From Mangifera indica (Eukaryota; Streptophyta; Magnoliopsida; Sapindales; Anacardiaceae): a stretch of 64,000 bases of DNA. The translations under genes and the position numbers were made by a program. How positions within the stretch are numbered: the stretch's first letter is position 1; each line of letters begins with the position of its first letter. The notes under the pieces are model-generated. The model saw nothing but the letters and a program-made list of their open reading frames with translations, made no database searches and was not told where the DNA came from. This document shows positions 60,182-64,000 of the stretch, piece by piece. The DNA lies in assembly GCF_011075055.1 (NCBI RefSeq), contig NC_058143.1, positions 15,822,930 through 15,886,929 of the forward strand, in the 5' to 3' direction.

Positions 60182-61570
60182 GTTGGTGTATTTTGATTGC
60201 TTTCTTAAAGATTATTTATATATCTGTTTTGAATAGCAATTTAGGATTTCAGATAACATATTCTGTTGTATCATTTTCAGTTGAGGGAAGGCATTGATTA
60301 GTCAATTCTTTTGTGCTAAATTTCTAAATATGAACCCTGTGTGGTTGATATACTATTTGGATTATTGTTGGGGATCTCCTTTGAGAATTCAGTCTAAAAA
60401 GAAAAAAAGAAAAAGAAAAACGAGATCCCATATATTTTGAAGTCAAATCTTTAATTTCTCTTTCCTACTAATAATCTGTCTCACCGTGAAAAAGTACATT
60501 GAACAATTGATGTAGAACTTTTAACATAAAATTTGTAATGCTTGATGTAGAACTTGTGACCATGTCAAATTTTAAAACTTGTAATATATAAGACTTGGAT
60601 TGAATACTATGAACCACTTCTAAAATGAGGGTCTGAATTGCAGATCTTGTTAATGATTTATGGGTGTTGGTTAATGCTAAAAAGAGTTTCAACCAAACAT
60701 TTTCCTTTTCAAAAGTGTAAACTTTTATTTTTTAGATTGAACAGAAAAATAATTGCCCAAGTCATATATTCACATAAAATTTTCATATGAAAATTAGTTA
60801 TGTTTTGATGGCAGGAAATTGGTTTTCTTGTGAAGATTTGTTTTTGGGATTATATTGGAGATAGTTTATGGTTATGGTAATTGTGTGAATAACATGTTTA
60901 TTCAAAACAATGCTTTTGGTTGCCACATAAATTATTAAAGTAGGGTTTTATTCGAATTGAGTCGAGTTCAAACTCACTTAAATTCAATTTGAGTGCGATT
61001 TTGGAGGAGTCAAGCTTAAGCTTGAATTTGAGCTCGTCTTAAGGGTTTTTGAGTTTAATTCGTTTAAGAGAAGTTGAACTTGAATTGAGAAGGGGTGCCT
61101 AGAAGCTCACCAATCAATTAACCCACAAAATTCAGGATATGGTTTCAACTCACCCTAATCTCATTACTTTGCCATTCCTAATTTGTTCAGTAAAACTGCA
61201 CAAACGAATACACCAAAAAGCAAGTAACAGGGCTCCTAACTTCAATATACAGTAATTAGTAACAATATTAATGATGCGAGTGCCTTTTTTTTTTTTTGGG
61301 GCTAATACCAGATTAATGAAGATGGGAAAAGTTGAAAACTAACCAGCTTAAAGATACAATTCCTCCTATATTTATATAACAAAAGTGCATAATTAATCAT
61401 CTATATCTAAATATACAAATATGGGTTGTGACTGCAATTCTAAACTTAAATCAGTGACAAGGAAGCCCACACAGACAGACGAGACGACGACATAACTGAA
61501 ACTGTAAGTAGAATTAGGATGAGCAGCATGCAGTTGGGCGCATCAGTAGATAGGGATGCATGCAGCTTAG
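60182..61570. other. RPL3 3' flank and intergenic DNA, no gene
   Basis: RPL3 3' UTR followed by AT-rich DNA with one GAGTTCGAGCTTGAA-type repeat. The minus-strand frame at 60468-60692 has no family features. Confidence 0.5.
60955..61115. repeat. GAGTTCGAGCTTGAA-rich repeat, copy 2
   Basis: GAGTCGAGTTCAAACTCAC, AAGCTTAAGCTTGAATTTGA and GAAGTTGAACTTGAATTGAG. Shares its vocabulary with 13985-14400 and 62485-62820. Confidence 0.45.
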
Positions 61571-61876
61571 CTACAGGTTTTTCTGAGACACTGCAGTGTA
61601 GAGAACTGCGTAAAGCACGAAGAGAAGAAAAGTTCCAAAGCCAAACCACGCAGGCTCAGAAGCAAGGGCCCCGGTGCCGGTGGTTTGATCATGTAAAGCA
61701 GCATCAGAAGTTAAAGAAACCGGACTAGTTGGAAACCAAGAAGAAATCATGTTGAGGAGAAATAATGAAGCAATGAGAAGCACCACAAAGAGTGGGATGG
61801 TTGGACCAAATATGGCCATTCCGAGGAATGTCACCATTAGAGAAGGTACCAGAGGTGATGGCCCTTTGTTTTCCAT
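61571..61876 (-). CDS. Small membrane protein of unknown function
   Basis: A single-exon 101-aa frame. It starts MENKGPSPLVPSLMVTFLG and has about three hydrophobic segments: residues 10-25, 27-45 and a C-terminal one around 80-96 (FGFGTFLLFVLYAVLYTAV), with a Ser/Thr-rich loop between. An inverted TATA box (CTATAAATA, 62041-62049) lies about 165 bp before the ATG, and an intact ORF with this composition is unlikely by chance. I do not recognise the family. The short C-terminal tail after the last segment suggests an ER or plasma-membrane protein. Confidence 0.7.
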   Translation of the reverse strand: MENKGPSPLVPSLMVTFLGMAIFGPTIPLFVVLLIASLFLLNMISSWFPTSPVSLTSDAALHDQTTGTGALASEPAWFGFGTFLLFVLYAVLYTAVSQKNL

Positions 61877-62040
61877 TTTCTCTCTTTCTCTCTATGGCTT
61901 GCTTTATGATCTTTATGAATTTTGCGTATTGCTTAATTTCCTTCTTACTCTCTAACTATGGAACATTAGACTTAGTTATAAAAGGCCTCCTTCGTAGATA
62001 AAGGGATGAACTTTAGAATAATATGGTTCTCTTCCTTGGT

Positions 62041-62049
62041 TATTTATAG
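62041..62049 (-). promoter_or_regulatory. Probable TATA box of the small membrane protein gene
   Basis: On the minus strand reads CTATAAATA, about 165 bp upstream of the ATG at 61876. Position and sequence fit a plant core promoter. Confidence 0.45.
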
Positions 62050-62146
62050 TTAGTTTACCCTATTCTTGTCTTTACATTTCTCTTATTTATATATATTTTC
62101 TCATGTATGAAAAGATACCCATCTCTCTACCAATTTCTTAACCCCC

Positions 62147-62178
<32 letters not shown>

Positions 62179-62484
62179 TAGAAGAGTAATAGGGAAAATT
62201 TCAAACATCTTCAGACTAATTAATAATTGAAAATAGTATGTACAAGGCAGGCATTGATGATTCCAAAGATGGATTATTCAATGTTAATATTTTGGGATAG
62301 AGATAGATAAATGTACGATCCATATGGATTTGGTAATAGGAATCTAAACCATGTTAGGCGTTGAGTTTAATTGTCTCTTAAACTTACAAACATGTTGGAC
62401 AACACAAACATAAAAAACAGAAAACGCCTTTATAATTGTTTTTTTTCATAAGCCCCATATGTTACATTGTTAATATAGGAGTAA

Positions 62485-62820
62485 GGATGAATCTAAAATA
62501 AGCTTAGAGTTTAAAAGTTTAATATTTTTGAACTTGAATTTAAGCATTAGAAATGTTCAACTTGTTAAACTCGTAAACCTAAAAAATTTAATACAAAATA
62601 ACGTTATTTTAAACTGTATATATTCAAACAATGTAATTTTAATAACGAACCAAACTCAAAACTTGATTCGAATTCGAAGTCAAACTTGATTCTTTTGAAA
62701 CAAATCAAACTCAAATTTCTTTAAGATAAACTCAACAAGGTCAAATTTAGTTCCATACAAGTTGAAGCAAGCAAAAACTCAATTTGATTTAAATCCAACT
62801 CTATTTAAACCCATCTATTT
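62485..62820. repeat. GAGTTCGAGCTTGAA-rich repeat, copy 3
   Basis: GAACTTGAATTTAAGC near the left and ACTTGATTCGAATTCGAAG and CAAATCAAACTCAAATTT toward the right; the two halves are roughly inverted. Member of the family also seen at 13985-14400. Confidence 0.45.
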
Positions 62821-62856
62821 TGAAAGAATTGGGCTGGTGCATATGGTTGTGGTTAC

Positions 62857-62858
<2 letters not shown>

Positions 62859-62914
<56 letters not shown>
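62859..62914 (+). repeat. (CT)n microsatellite
   Basis: About 28 perfect CT units between the small membrane protein gene and the SWIB exon. Confidence 0.95.
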
Positions 62915-62918
<4 letters not shown>

Positions 62919-63299
62919 CAAATTTACAGATATAAATACACGTTTCATTTATTTTATGGTAAAAAGGGGGTATAAAGCATCAGTCGGGTAATACCACATT
63001 ACCACCCAATATAATTGGAAACAGGGAAAAAAATAAAAAAGAGAGAGATTATCGATTATCAAAGAGGCCACAATACCTTACAAACACTTTTCATCAATAC
63101 ATTGTACAACATGTCCACCTACACAACTAAGTCACAAATCTAGACAACTGAGTCACAAATTTAAACCCACGAGATCTGCTGTCATAGAAAAGTATGCATC
63201 AATATTAAAACTTTGAGAAGAGAAAAGACACAAAAGCAGGCTCGTAAGAGTTAGAAAACAATTGAAGCCAACCACCTACAGTTGATATCTTAATAGCAG

Positions 63300-63425
63300 T
63301 CAGGCAGTCTTCACAAAATGAGGGGACAAAAGTTTTGCAATCTCCAGGAACCCAACCGTATCTTTACCATCAAAGATGGCCTTAAGTTTGGCATCACAGA
63401 TGATTTCCCGTTTGTTCTGAGGATT
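63300..63425 (-). CDS. SWIB/MDM2-domain protein, last exon only (partial)
   Basis: The terminal exon of a gene continuing beyond the window. It opens after an acceptor (TTGGCTGCAG, minus strand) and encodes 41 residues: NPQNKREIICDAKLKAIF, then GKDTVGFLEIAKLLSPHF, VKTA, stop. This is the C-terminal half of a SWIB domain (pattern NPxNKRxIxCDxKLxxIF...V..F.i.kLLs.H). Small plant proteins of this kind are organellar or nuclear and have been linked to nucleoid or chromatin packaging. The exon phase (0, before Asn) agrees with the usual ...HNLQ|NP junction. No upstream exon was found in 63430-64000, so it must lie outside. Confidence 0.85.
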   Translation of the reverse strand, partial: NPQNKREIICDAKLKAIFDGKDTVGFLEIAKLLSPHFVKTA

Positions 63426-64000
63426 CTGCAGCCAAAGACATCAACTAATTACCCTATGCAAAATCATACTACATTTCCACCTACAGAAGCTCAATTACAT
63501 GTACCTATAAGTGATATCCAACAAGATTGAATAAATTTCGAGCATGACCAAAATATAGAAAGCAAATTGACACTCAAAACTGTACACAAATGCCATCCCC
63601 ATTATATGTAAATGTCACCCCCATTATATGTATGTAGACAGGACATGTAGAAATAATAACATATTGGGGCATCTTCAAGAAAGTTTTAGGCATAATATAA
63701 TCTCAATGGTTAACATGCCTCATAATACAGAAAAATGTAGTTCTTAAAAGACTGGGGCTGGCGTAAGAAAAAGCAAGATTTCATGAACATTCCAGCCTAC
63801 ACCAACCCAGAAACCTGATAAATGATTTTAGTTACTGTCAAGTCCCAGAACAAAAGAGAAACAAGCTTTTCTGTAACACAATCATAATTTTAACAGGATA
63901 GCTGAAGAATAAATAGTTCTAGTTATTCCTCAGTTTAAACAATCTCTCTAGAATTCAACAGACTTCCAATACTTGCTATACATGATGAAGCCATTGCCAA
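63426..64000. other. Probably intron of the SWIB-domain gene
   Basis: Lies 5' of the terminal SWIB exon on the minus strand. No second exon with the expected ...W.YIK.HNLQ ending could be found, so this is most likely intron. A small duplication of CACCCCCATTATATGTA is visible near 63595-63625. Confidence 0.4.

Noticed and set aside
61519..62001. Plus-strand frames overlapping the small membrane protein
   Set aside because: Shadow frames; the minus-strand frame has hydrophobic-segment structure and its own promoter.
1..64000. tRNA, rRNA, CRISPR arrays, operons or bacterial signals
   Set aside because: Looked for on both strands; none seen. The window is eukaryotic and such prokaryotic systems are not expected.

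Overview
This is nuclear DNA from a flowering plant, almost certainly a eudicot. The intergenic DNA is very AT-rich, the genes carry many AT-rich introns with plant-type splice sites, decayed plant transposons are frequent, and the gene families are plant ones (MATE/DTX, MLO, a plastid-targeted ribosomal protein with a transit peptide, a plant SEC14 subgroup). I cannot name the species. Exon structures were built by hand from splice signals, reading-frame phase and family conservation, and each multi-exon model closes in frame.

Layout. 1-5.2 kb: no gene; transposon remnants. 6.67-11.07 kb and 15.70-21.82 kb (+): two tandem MATE transporters with nearly the same exon plan. 22.94-27.20 kb (-): an ELMO/CED-12 domain protein in eight coding exons. 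27.6-29.5 kb: a decayed Ty1/copia element (-) whose two recognisable parts are separated by a GC-rich non-autonomous hAT-type element with an 8-bp target duplication. 30.20-34.89 kb (-): a large acidic two-pass membrane protein of unknown function. 37.26-40.36 kb (-): a SEC14/CRAL-TRIO lipid-transfer protein. 41-47 kb: gene-poor, with repeats and microsatellites. 47.37-56.34 kb (+): an MLO-family membrane protein in 13 exons, with a LINE fragment and a MITE in its introns. 57.22-60.18 kb (+): plastid ribosomal protein L3. 61.57-61.88 kb (-): a small membrane protein of unknown function. 63.30-63.43 kb (-): the last exon of a SWIB/MDM2-domain gene that continues past the window.

The genes do not form a pathway; apart from the MATE pair this is an ordinary mixture of housekeeping and membrane-protein genes. 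The least expected material is two GC-AG introns at phase-conserved sites (MLO and ELMO genes), an intron present in only one of the two MATE copies, the nested hAT/copia structure, and several short repeat families with more than one copy in the window. I found no convincing new multi-gene system.
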